Of a stretch of 6,367 bases of DNA, positions 1 through 4,980 are shown piece by piece. Every line of letters starts with the position of its first letter. Position 1 is the stretch's first letter. The stretch comes from Thermoplasmata archaeon (GTDB taxonomy: Archaea > Thermoplasmatota > Thermoplasmata > GCA-020350865). The stretch lies in NCBI GenBank assembly GCA_020350865.1, contig CP070726.1, forward strand, positions 128,086 through 134,452. Direction: 5' to 3'. The notes beneath the pieces were generated by a model, which worked only from the letters and a program-made list of their open reading frames with translations, was not told the origin of the DNA and did no database searches. The position numbers and the translations under genes were made by a program.

Positions 1-86
1 ACAGCACCCACGTTCACGGGCAACACAGCCAAAACGGTCGCAACCAGCAAAAGACACAGTAGAATGCTTATACTCTTTCTTTTCAT
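1..86 (-). CDS. Exported protein, N-terminal fragment (signal peptide only; 3' end beyond the left edge)
   Basis: Read on the minus strand, an ATG at 86-84 opens a frame that stays open to the window edge, giving 28 complete codons. They form a textbook signal peptide: a basic start (MKRKS), a hydrophobic core of about 18 residues (ISILLCLLLVATVLAVL), and a short polar end, PVNVGA, with a plausible signal peptidase site after the final Ala. A strong Shine-Dalgarno sequence, AAGGAGG, lies nine bases upstream (96-102), which fixes the start. The mature protein is not in the window, so its function cannot be named. The abundance of PKD and beta-helix surface proteins nearby makes another surface or secreted protein the best guess. 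It lies downstream of dph5 on the same strand, but the 199-base gap with its own TATA-like box suggests independent transcription. Confidence 0.72.
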   Translation of the reverse strand, partial: MKRKSISILLCLLLVATVLAVLPVNVGA

Positions 87-95
87 CCTTCGCTC

Positions 96-102
96 CCTCC
101 TT
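96..102 (-). promoter_or_regulatory. Strong Shine-Dalgarno site for the exported protein at the left edge
   Basis: The minus strand reads AAGGAGG here, a seven-base match to the complement of the archaeal 16S rRNA 3' end, nine bases before the ATG at 86. It is the strongest ribosome binding site in the window and decides the start of the truncated gene. The other genes here show weak or no such sites and seem to rely on very short leaders. Confidence 0.7.
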
Positions 103-198
103 TATCGTCGATTTCGCATCCGGACGGGCCATCCGAGAAAAAGAATGTGGAATTCCTTGTTTCCCCTGCTGACCCCCCTGGAATGCGCTTTAGTTAAT

Positions 199-215
199 GG
201 TTTATAAATTTAAGT
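199..215 (-). promoter_or_regulatory. Candidate TATA box and BRE for the exported protein gene
   Basis: The minus strand reads CTTAAATTTATAAACC, a good archaeal TATA box (TTTATAAA at 201-208) preceded by an A-rich BRE-like stretch. Transcription would start near 178, giving a leader of about 90 bases with the Shine-Dalgarno site near its end. A second AT-rich box on the same strand around 246-253 is less well placed. This is a sequence match only; the region is AT-rich, so chance matches are possible. Confidence 0.42.
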
Positions 216-234
216 AATTTTTGGGTTACTTTAA
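209..234. repeat. Inverted repeat beside the TATA box (possible operator)
   Basis: The arms TTTAAGTAA (209-217) and TTACTTTAA (226-234) are complementary at eight of nine positions; the inner six bases, AAGTAA/TTACTT, match perfectly around an eight-base spacer. The repeat abuts the upstream (BRE) side of the TATA-like box of the left-edge exported protein. That is where archaeal activators or repressors often bind. A transcription-factor site is an inference; AT-rich sequence readily forms such repeats. Confidence 0.35.
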
Positions 235-250
235 GGGCTTTAAAGTTTAT

Positions 251-281
251 AAAAATGGGATTTTTCCCCTTATATTAGGGG
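251..281 (-). terminator. Likely dph5 transcription terminator
   Basis: Just past the dph5 stop, the minus strand carries CCCCT-AATATA-AGGGG (281-266), a perfect 5-bp stem with a 6-base loop. It is followed by AAAAATCCCATTTTT, ending in a five-T run at 255-251. Archaeal RNA polymerase stops at T-runs with or without a hairpin, so this is a reasonable terminator. The T-run lies about 10 bases from the stem rather than directly after it, so it is not a classical bacterial-type terminator. Confidence 0.42.
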
Positions 282-285
282 ACAA

Positions 286-1080
286 TCAGATTCCTTCAAG
301 AATCTCTTCCGGAGCACCTCCGAAAGCAACAAGTGCCTCCGCCTCGGTGAAGTGGAGCTTACAGGGGATTACTAGGCAGTGCAGTCCCGTGCCGAAATCC
401 TCCCGTATAAGATTCCTCAAATAACCTGCCCTTGCTATCGGCTCCTCTCCCCCCACACCTCCCAGAACACAGATGAGCATGTCATCGGATACAACGCCTT
501 CTCCCTTCTCTTCCTCCATCTTCCGAAGAAGCTCAAGGCCCTGGCCTGCCCTCATGTAACGCTTCATCTGGTAATCGATATCCAGTAGAACGAGGGTGTG
601 GAGGTCGCTTTCCAGGTTCTTTTTGATCATATCGTACGGGCTTGTGGGAAAGTAATTCTCCCTCGGATAGGCCAGGGTGGTTATCCTGCCGAATTTGTAG
701 ATGTGGAGGCCCAGGAGGGCAGGGGCGGCAGTGATGATGGAGGCTCCGGGTATTACCCGTGTCTCTATACCCTCGGCTGCTGCCCTCAGCCTCAGGGCGA
801 TATGGGTTGTGGCGGTCATGGGGTCCCCTGCCACGAGCACCCCCACAGTGCCCTCTCTTGCAGCCTTGATAACCGCATCACCCGATTCCATCTCCTCCCT
901 GTCAAGCAGCCTGACCTCCTTGCCCACCATATTCTGTATTTTGTCAATGGAAGTGCCTGTGAGGCTGGCCGTGTAGAACTCGGCAAAAAGAGCGGTGCAT
1001 CCTTTGGCTTTTTCCAGACCCTTCACCGAGATGTCGCTCTCATCAAATAAACCCAGGCCGATGAAGATCAGTTCCCCCAT
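286..1080 (-). CDS. dph5: Diphthine synthase (Dph5), SAM-dependent methyltransferase
   Basis: 264 residues, the usual archaeal Dph5 length. The enzyme uses S-adenosylmethionine to methylate the modified histidine of elongation factor 2, a middle step of diphthamide synthesis in the cytoplasm. Visible family marks are the N-terminal FIGLGL loop (residues 6-11), the SAM-binding AGDPMTATTH (84-93), GLHIYKFG (124-131), YFPTSPYD (143-150), the LIREDFG segment (224-230) and the C-terminal KLHFTEAEAL (241-250). The start at 1080 is chosen because the family begins directly with the first beta strand; an extension to 1197 is open but lacks family sequence. One oddity is VIPGASI at 109-115, where archaeal Dph5 enzymes I remember carry VIH. 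The gene diverges from the NAC gene. A TATA-like box 34 bases upstream predicts an almost leaderless mRNA. Confidence 0.95.
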   Translation of the reverse strand: MGELIFIGLGLFDESDISVKGLEKAKGCTALFAEFYTASLTGTSIDKIQNMVGKEVRLLDREEMESGDAVIKAAREGTVGVLVAGDPMTATTHIALRLRAAAEGIETRVIPGASIITAAPALLGLHIYKFGRITTLAYPRENYFPTSPYDMIKKNLESDLHTLVLLDIDYQMKRYMRAGQGLELLRKMEEEKGEGVVSDDMLICVLGGVGGEEPIARAGYLRNLIREDFGTGLHCLVIPCKLHFTEAEALVAFGGAPEEILEGI

Positions 1081-1107
1081 GGTATCGGTTCTTTGACATA
1101 TCCTCCC

Positions 1108-1121
1108 GTTATATATCTTTT
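1108..1121 (-). promoter_or_regulatory. dph5 promoter (TATA box with A-rich BRE)
   Basis: The minus strand reads GGGAAAAGATATATAACG across this point, a TATA box centred near 1114 with an A-rich BRE before it. Initiation 25-27 bases downstream falls near 1087-1089, only about seven bases from the ATG at 1080. A GGGAGG on the same strand at 1102-1107 looks like a ribosome binding site. However, it lies 21 bases from the ATG and upstream of the predicted transcript start, so it is probably not one. Confidence 0.55.
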
Positions 1122-1181
1122 CCCTTGCTCCAGGATACATACCCCGCCCTGTTTTAAGGGAATTGCCGGGGAAATTGCCAC

Positions 1182-1191
1182 AATATTTAAA
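1182..1191 (+). promoter_or_regulatory. NAC gene promoter (TATA box)
   Basis: AATATTTAAA is centred about 37 bases before the ATG at 1224, predicting a transcript start near 1213. A GGTGA Shine-Dalgarno core at 1215-1219, four bases before the ATG, would lie right at the 5' end of the message. With the dph5 box at 1108-1121 this makes the 143-base intergenic region a divergent promoter pair. Confidence 0.5.
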
Positions 1192-1223
1192 CTGCACCTC
1201 ACCGATACACCTGCGGTGAGCTC

Positions 1224-1577
1224 ATGATTCCTGGAGGCCGGGGCCTTTCCCAGAAGCACATGAAGGCCATGATGAAGAGGCACGGATTGAACATCGAGGA
1301 GATGGAGGGTGTCACAGAGGTGATAATCAAGACCGCGGACAGGACCCTCATATTCAAGGATGCTGCAGTTACATGCATGGAGGTCCAGGGACAGAGGACC
1401 TATCAGGTGGTGGGCACCCCCCAGGAGGTGGCCTCGGAAACAGGGATACCCAAGGAGGACATCAAGCTAGTGGCCGAGCAGGCCGGTGTTACCGAGGCGG
1501 AGGCAAGAAAGGCCCTGGAAGCATGCGACGGGGAGCCCGCGGAGGCCATAATCAAACTGATGGGCGAGAAAAGCTGA
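1224..1577 (+). CDS. nac: Archaeal nascent polypeptide-associated complex protein (NAC, alpha-type)
   Basis: 117 residues, matching the archaeal homodimeric NAC, a ribosome-associated factor that contacts emerging nascent chains. A basic N-terminus with KAMMKRHGLN (residues 14-23) resembles the ribosome-contacting segment that precedes the NAC domain. The beta-rich NAC domain covers about 24-65 (EVIIKTADRTLIF, then YQVVG). A C-terminal UBA domain of three helices spans about 75-115, with IKLVAEQAGVTEAEARKALE and a final AEAIIKLM helix typical of alpha-NAC. The start is supported by GGTGA four bases before the ATG and a well-placed TATA box. It stands alone, divergent from dph5; both gene products act in translation. 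Confidence 0.94.
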   Translation: MIPGGRGLSQKHMKAMMKRHGLNIEEMEGVTEVIIKTADRTLIFKDAAVTCMEVQGQRTYQVVGTPQEVASETGIPKEDIKLVAEQAGVTEAEARKALEACDGEPAEAIIKLMGEKS

Positions 1578-1596
1578 ATATTATTTCTGTGATAAA

Positions 1597-1617
1597 ACGC
1601 CCTTATTAAGCGTATTT
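1597..1617 (+). terminator. Weak terminator candidate after the NAC gene
   Basis: ACGC (1597-1600) pairs with GCGT (1610-1613) around a nine-base AT-rich loop, followed directly by ATTTT. The stem is only 4 bp and the T-run only four bases, so support is modest. The position, 20 bases past the NAC stop and before the next promoter, is the main argument. Confidence 0.25.
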
Positions 1618-1649
1618 TCGGGGAATGTCTCCCAAATAGCCTCTTCGAA

Positions 1650-1663
1650 AGTTTAATAAATAA
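1650..1663 (+). promoter_or_regulatory. Promoter of the PKD-domain membrane protein (TATA box)
   Basis: AGTTTAATAAATAA is centred near 1656. The predicted transcript start is about 1682, ten bases before the ATG at 1692 and after the alternative GTG at 1680. The box therefore favours the ATG as the true start. Confidence 0.48.
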
Positions 1664-1691
1664 CAACTGATATGATAGCGTGAGTGGTAGC

Positions 1692-2561
1692 ATGCCAAAG
1701 GAAACAGTGGAGGTAGTCGCCGAAAAGACCCCGCCGTCATCAAGTGAGGATGGGGGTTTGGACAAGAGGATAATCATCGTCGGCATCGTCGTGGCAATAG
1801 TGATCATCGCTGCCGTCGCCTTTGTTTTTACCAGGGGAGACGGGGACGGTGATAACGGTGACAACGGCAACGGAAATCTACCGCCCACCGCCGATTTTAC
1901 CTACTCGCCTGCAGAGCCCATGGTAAATCAGACAGTCACCTTTGACGGGGCATCTTCGGTTGATCCAGATGACGATACGCTCCAGTACTCATGGCATTTC
2001 GGAGACGACTACGCCACCTCAAGCAACCCGAACACCGATTCAGGGATCACAGCCACACACATCTATACCATGCCCGGCAACTACACTGTCAAACTCACTG
2101 TGGACGACGGAAAGGAAACGGACGACAAGACATACAACATCACAGTTGTGGAAGAGGACATCCCCACCGTGGCGGTGCAGATATCAAGAACGGAAGAGCC
2201 TTTCACCTCCGCCACGAACATCATATGGACCATCACCATCCAGGACACGGACGGAACAGATGATCAGCTTGATCTCGCAAATATTCTCTTCAGAGTGTAC
2301 AACGGGACAAATACAGAGGATGCAAAGGTCGAAACAATAGTCTCCACCATGCCGGCAACAAATAAGAATATCCTGGATCCGTACAATGAAGCCGGGATAT
2401 ATTTTGACGAGGCGGAGCCCTCCGATTCCACCATTTCGTACCTTGATACTTTTTCCATTGCCGGCGACGGCGGGGAGGACATCCAGGCGGGGGACAGCAT
2501 CCAGCTGATATACGATCCCAACGGAGGGGAGATGATGGACCCGCTGCCTCTCCCCACATAA
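1692..2561 (+). CDS. Membrane-anchored PKD-domain surface protein
   Basis: 289 residues from the ATG; an in-frame GTG at 1680 would add four. Order of parts: a short hydrophilic N-terminus (1-24); one transmembrane segment (about 26-46, preceded by DKR, so N-terminus inside); a Gly/Asp/Asn stretch (49-62) with alternating Asp that could bind calcium or simply be a linker; a PKD domain (about 64-152) with PPTADFTYSP, YSWHFGD and HIYTMPGNYTVKLTVDDG; then a domain of about 130 residues (156-289). PKD domains are Ig-like beta sandwiches of extracellular proteins, often in adhesion. The last domain is not a PKD copy; its strand-rich start and the late QAGDSIQLIYDPNGG recall archaeal type IV pilin or archaellin-like C-termini, a weak resemblance from memory. 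No enzyme motif is seen. It ends six bases from the convergent DHH nuclease gene. Confidence 0.85.
   Translation: MPKETVEVVAEKTPPSSSEDGGLDKRIIIVGIVVAIVIIAAVAFVFTRGDGDGDNGDNGNGNLPPTADFTYSPAEPMVNQTVTFDGASSVDPDDDTLQYSWHFGDDYATSSNPNTDSGITATHIYTMPGNYTVKLTVDDGKETDDKTYNITVVEEDIPTVAVQISRTEEPFTSATNIIWTITIQDTDGTDDQLDLANILFRVYNGTNTEDAKVETIVSTMPATNKNILDPYNEAGIYFDEAEPSDSTISYLDTFSIAGDGGEDIQAGDSIQLIYDPNGGEMMDPLPLPT
1836..1877 (+). repeat. Low-complexity Gly/Asp/Asn-coding repeat in the PKD protein
   Basis: GGN-GAY/AAY codons repeat here, encoding GDGDGDNGDNGNGN (residues 49-62) between the membrane segment and the PKD domain. The D-x-D-x-D spacing (Asp 50, 52, 54) resembles calcium-binding loops of extracellular proteins. 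A flexible spacer without metal binding is equally possible. Confidence 0.6.
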
Positions 2562-2567
2562 GATAAT

Positions 2568-4004
2568 TTACTTTTTGAGCTGCCTTTTTATAAGTTTCTC
2601 AGCATAGTCCAGGAACTCCCCCTCCCTCCCCATCGGGATGGTGGCACCTGCGGCTATGTTGTGGCCTCCTCCAACACCCCCCACCTTTTCGGCGGATTTC
2701 TTCATTACAACCGAGAGGTCAAGGCCTTTCTTTACCAGGGGCCTTGTGGTTCTTCCGGACACCTTGATGTCGCCTTCAGAGGTTTCGGCAAAGCCCAGCA
2801 TGGGCAAATCTGCTCTCACCTCCTCACCGCCCAAGAGCATACCCGCCAGCGTACCGATGATGTTTTCCGGGATGGTGTCACGGCCGTGAAAATACTGCAC
2901 ATGCTCCCTCTCCGTGATGCCCGTTTCCGCAATCACCTGCAGCATGTCCACCAGGGTTCTTCGGTGACCTGAAAGCAGGATTCTGGCCCGGGTGAGCCAT
3001 TCATCCCTGTCCCCCAGGCAGACATGCAGCCCAACCTCGGCCTTGTCGTACCTCCCGCACGAGTTCAGCAGTGTGGCGAACTCCTTGGCATCTCTGAGCT
3101 CGGTGCCCTCCTCCTCCCTTGTGAGGAGGTACACCTCCCCGATGAGCCTTTCGGCCATCTCGTGCCCGAATCCCCTGGAGACGAGCACCTTCACGATCTC
3201 GGAGCAGATGTCCCGCTTTTCTGTCTCGGTGAGATCTATCCACCTGCGCCAGTGCTCCTCATCCTTCATGGGCACCCCCAGGTCCGCGAGGAAGTCGATG
3301 CAGGCCTCCTCCCTGCCCGAGACGTGGGGAATGATGGGGTCGTTTGCGTACTGGAGCAGTTTGAAAAGGGGCCTTGTCTCCCTGCCGAAGTACCTGATGT
3401 CCTGTTTCCAGAAGATGACCTTCGCCTCTTTGCCGTCCTCCAGAACCTCCCTGTTGGTGCCCTCCAGCCTCAGGTTCTTAGTGTCCTGGAGGTCGCCCAC
3501 CGCCCCCACCACGGCCAGGGATGCAAGGTCTCCATTGCCCCTGCCCATTTCCCGGGCCACCAGGTATGTTGCTCCCGCCCCCGAAAGGTCGTTGGCCCCG
3601 TCCCTTCCGAAGAGATGCGGATTGAGATGAAAATTGAAGTCATTACCGGGGATATCCACATAGCTAAGAATATTCATCCTGTCCATCCGGGACATCTCAG
3701 TTCTTGCGGGCACATGGTGGTCGCATATCACGGCATTTATACCGTCAAGCATTGGCAGGGCACCGGAGCCAAGATCAGTGAACCACACCAGGGGTGGATT
3801 GGCATCCCTTGTTCTTTCCATCTCGATCTCGTCCAGTTTTTTGACAAATCGCACCTCGTGCTCGATGCCCCTCCTCTTCAGTGCCGTGGATGCTATGCTG
3901 CCCGCTGCAATACCGTCGGCGTCGATGTGGCTTACGATGAGCACCTGATTTTGTTTTTTCAGATGCTCTGCAATTTCCCCGGCTTTGCTCAAAATCGGTG
4001 TCAT
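2568..4004 (-). CDS. DHH/DHHA1-family nuclease, archaeal RecJ-like (GAN-type)
   Basis: 478 residues, about the usual length of archaeal RecJ-like proteins. The DHH phosphoesterase motifs are all present: SHIDADG (residues 25-31), WFTDLGSG (74-81, Asp77), CDHHVP (94-99) and VGAVGDLQD (166-174). These Asp/His residues bind the two metal ions of the active site. NPHLFG (128-133) is also typical. The C-terminal DHHA1 domain shows VSGRTTRP (415-422) and the Gly-rich GGVGGGHNIAAGA (442-454) that contacts the nucleic acid end. Known archaeal relatives are exonucleases, some bound to the GINS replication complex; polarity and DNA/RNA preference cannot be read here. The ATG at 4004 is preferred because the family starts close to motif I; a GTG at 4067 would add 21 unrelated residues. 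No frame break or missing motif is seen. It converges on the PKD gene. Confidence 0.93.
   Translation of the reverse strand: MTPILSKAGEIAEHLKKQNQVLIVSHIDADGIAAGSIASTALKRRGIEHEVRFVKKLDEIEMERTRDANPPLVWFTDLGSGALPMLDGINAVICDHHVPARTEMSRMDRMNILSYVDIPGNDFNFHLNPHLFGRDGANDLSGAGATYLVAREMGRGNGDLASLAVVGAVGDLQDTKNLRLEGTNREVLEDGKEAKVIFWKQDIRYFGRETRPLFKLLQYANDPIIPHVSGREEACIDFLADLGVPMKDEEHWRRWIDLTETEKRDICSEIVKVLVSRGFGHEMAERLIGEVYLLTREEEGTELRDAKEFATLLNSCGRYDKAEVGLHVCLGDRDEWLTRARILLSGHRRTLVDMLQVIAETGITEREHVQYFHGRDTIPENIIGTLAGMLLGGEEVRADLPMLGFAETSEGDIKVSGRTTRPLVKKGLDLSVVMKKSAEKVGGVGGGHNIAAGATIPMGREGEFLDYAEKLIKRQLKK
2572..2589 (+). terminator. T-run terminator candidate for the PKD protein gene
   Basis: Two five-T runs on the plus strand (2572-2576 and 2585-2589) start 11 bases past the PKD stop. 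Archaeal transcription commonly ends at such T-runs. They lie inside the 3' end of the convergent DHH nuclease gene, where on the other strand they encode its Lys-rich tail, so they may reflect coding rather than termination. Confidence 0.33.
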
Positions 4005-4028
4005 CCCGCGGTGTATGGGCGGATGAAC

Positions 4029-4042
4029 GAATAAAGGTTTTC
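4029..4042 (-). promoter_or_regulatory. Candidate promoter of the DHH nuclease gene
   Basis: The minus strand reads CCGAAAACCTTTATTCG around here: an A-rich BRE-like stretch, then a TATA-like CTTTATTC centred near 4033. Its transcript would start close to the ATG at 4004. The box is weaker than TTTATATA at 4116-4109 on the same strand. The latter would give either an 80-base leader or, with GTG at 4067, a slightly longer protein. Confidence 0.35.
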
Positions 4043-4108
4043 GGAGGGCGGGGGCGTTTGGGTGCACAACCGCGGTTGCTTGTCCAATTGAATGAAATTA
4101 GGATAATG

Positions 4109-4116
4109 TATATAAA
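4109..4116. promoter_or_regulatory. TATA box readable in both directions
   Basis: The plus strand reads TATATAAA and the minus strand TTTATATA, the archaeal consensus. On the minus strand it could serve the DHH nuclease. On the plus strand it could start a transcript near 4139, with a leader of about 107 bases before the PKD-like gene at 4246. Another TATA-like run, CATATATAAT, follows at 4151-4160. Which one is used cannot be told from sequence. Confidence 0.4.
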
Positions 4117-4212
4117 CTAGCAGTCCAATATTATTTATGCGAACGGAAGGCATATATAATCTAAGTTCGAGGGAGTGTGTCATAAGTAAGATCAATGCGA
4201 CGTATCTAAAAC

Positions 4213-4222
4213 CTCTATAAAC
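4213..4222 (+). promoter_or_regulatory. Proximal promoter of the small PKD-like gene
   Basis: CTCTATAAAC is centred near 4217, about 29 bases before the GTG at 4246, predicting a transcript start close to 4243. This would be essentially leaderless. An AGGT at 4236-4239, six bases before the GTG, could act as a ribosome binding site only on transcripts from the upstream boxes. Confidence 0.42.
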
Positions 4223-4245
4223 GATTAGCCGATGAAGGTAATATC

Positions 4246-4815
4246 GTGAAGAAATTGATCGCGATTATTATTGTAGCTGTCATCCTTGTAACAGGCATTG
4301 TAGCCTTGGCCTTTTCAAATACAAAGGAGATTGAAGATATCATTAATATATTTCAAGAAGAAAATGATGATAATAACTTAGAAGCACAAATCGTGGTAGA
4401 CAGAACGGAAGTTTATGTGAATGAAAATATCACATTCGACGCCGCAAATTCAACCGGAGATATTGTTGAGTGGTTGTGGGACTTCGGTGATGGCAATCTC
4501 AGTTATGAACCCATTACCTTACACGGATACGTTTCATCGAAATACTACAATGTATATTTAACTGTCAAGGATAAGAAGGGCAATAAAGATATCGAATCCA
4601 TTACATTGAAAATAAACAATAAAAACTATTTCGATGAATCCTCCGGGCAGGTTATCATGACACCCCGGGGTGGCTTTATAACTGGAGACTGTTGGTTATA
4701 TTTCCCAGTGCTTACAGGAACAGCTAATGCAACTGTTTGTGCAAATTGGAGCGCTCAAAGCACTGGTGCTTTGATATCTCTTTATCTCGAGGACATTGCT
4801 TTCGGGAAGGAATAA
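4246..4815 (+). CDS. Small membrane or exported protein with a divergent PKD domain
   Basis: 189 residues starting at GTG; the nearby ATG at 4232 is in another frame and stops at once. The N-terminus is a signal anchor: MKK followed by a hydrophobic run (residues 4-23). A short acidic segment (27-45) follows, then a PKD domain (about 48-125) recognised by FDAANSTGD, WLWDFGDG (76-83) and VYLTVKDKKGN. The usual H-x-Y-x-x-P-G turn is degraded to HGYVSSKYYNVYLTV. Residues 130-189 begin a second beta-rich region (GGFITGDCWLYF, ATVCANWSAQSTGAL) with two Cys (149, 165) that may pair. The protein ends abruptly at GKE, in what looks like the middle of this second domain, so it may be truncated. Following frames do not restore it. 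The gene is strongly AT-rich compared with the DHH nuclease gene. Function is unknown; a surface or adhesion role is inferred. Confidence 0.78.
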   Translation: MKKLIAIIIVAVILVTGIVALAFSNTKEIEDIINIFQEENDDNNLEAQIVVDRTEVYVNENITFDAANSTGDIVEWLWDFGDGNLSYEPITLHGYVSSKYYNVYLTVKDKKGNKDIESITLKINNKNYFDESSGQVIMTPRGGFITGDCWLYFPVLTGTANATVCANWSAQSTGALISLYLEDIAFGKE

Positions 4816-4875
4816 CCATGTTAAGGTCATTATTGCGCAACATAATGCGATTGAAATATTATCTCTTGTATAAGA

Positions 4876-4885
4876 TTTATATAAT
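4876..4885 (+). promoter_or_regulatory. Distal TATA box before the beta-helix gene
   Basis: TTTATATAAT on the plus strand is a near-consensus archaeal TATA box. A start near 4907 would give a leader of about 55-75 bases before the beta-helix gene. A second box lies closer to the gene, so either or both may be used. Confidence 0.38.
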
Positions 4886-4934
4886 AAGCCACAAATAATG
4901 AATCAGAGAATTCCGATAATAACTCAATTTAAGT

Positions 4935-4944
4935 AATTATATTA
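4935..4944 (+). promoter_or_regulatory. Proximal TATA box of the beta-helix gene
   Basis: AATTATATTA is centred near 4940. The expected transcript start, about 4966, lies just after the first in-frame ATG (4963) and 15 bases before the second (4981). If this box is used, the second ATG is the real start. Confidence 0.38.
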
Positions 4945-4980
4945 ACATAACTTAGAACACTAATGTGCGTGTGGATTGGT

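Noticed and set aside
598..1050. 150-codon plus-strand frame inside dph5
   Set aside because: It is the antisense shadow of the dph5 coding sequence; its translation is Cys/His/Gly-rich without domain features, while dph5 matches its family over its full length.
1197..1197. Longer dph5 start at 1197
   Set aside because: It would add 39 residues with no family similarity and run through the dph5 TATA box and the NAC promoter.
1403..1888. 161-codon minus-strand frame across the NAC and PKD genes
   Set aside because: It spans two well-supported plus-strand genes and their promoter; the low-complexity Ser/Pro/Thr translation is typical of a shadow frame.
3024..4034. 336-codon plus-strand frame opposite the DHH nuclease
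   Set aside because: Long antisense frames are common opposite GC-rich genes; the minus strand has every DHH and DHHA1 motif in order, and this frame has no recognisable domain.
4065..4067. GTG start at 4067 for the DHH nuclease
   Set aside because: The 21 extra residues are Pro/His-rich and unlike the family; the ATG at 4004 starts at the usual distance from motif I. It is not fully excluded, because a consensus TATA box lies about 45 bases upstream.
4150..4190. Possible tRNA T-loop (AAGTTCGAGG)
   Set aside because: The bases flanking the TTCGA do not form a T-stem and no acceptor, D or anticodon arms can be found around it.
4137..4220. 27-codon frame in the intergenic region before the small PKD gene
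   Set aside because: No ribosome binding site, no recognisable features, and its stop overlaps the proximal TATA box.
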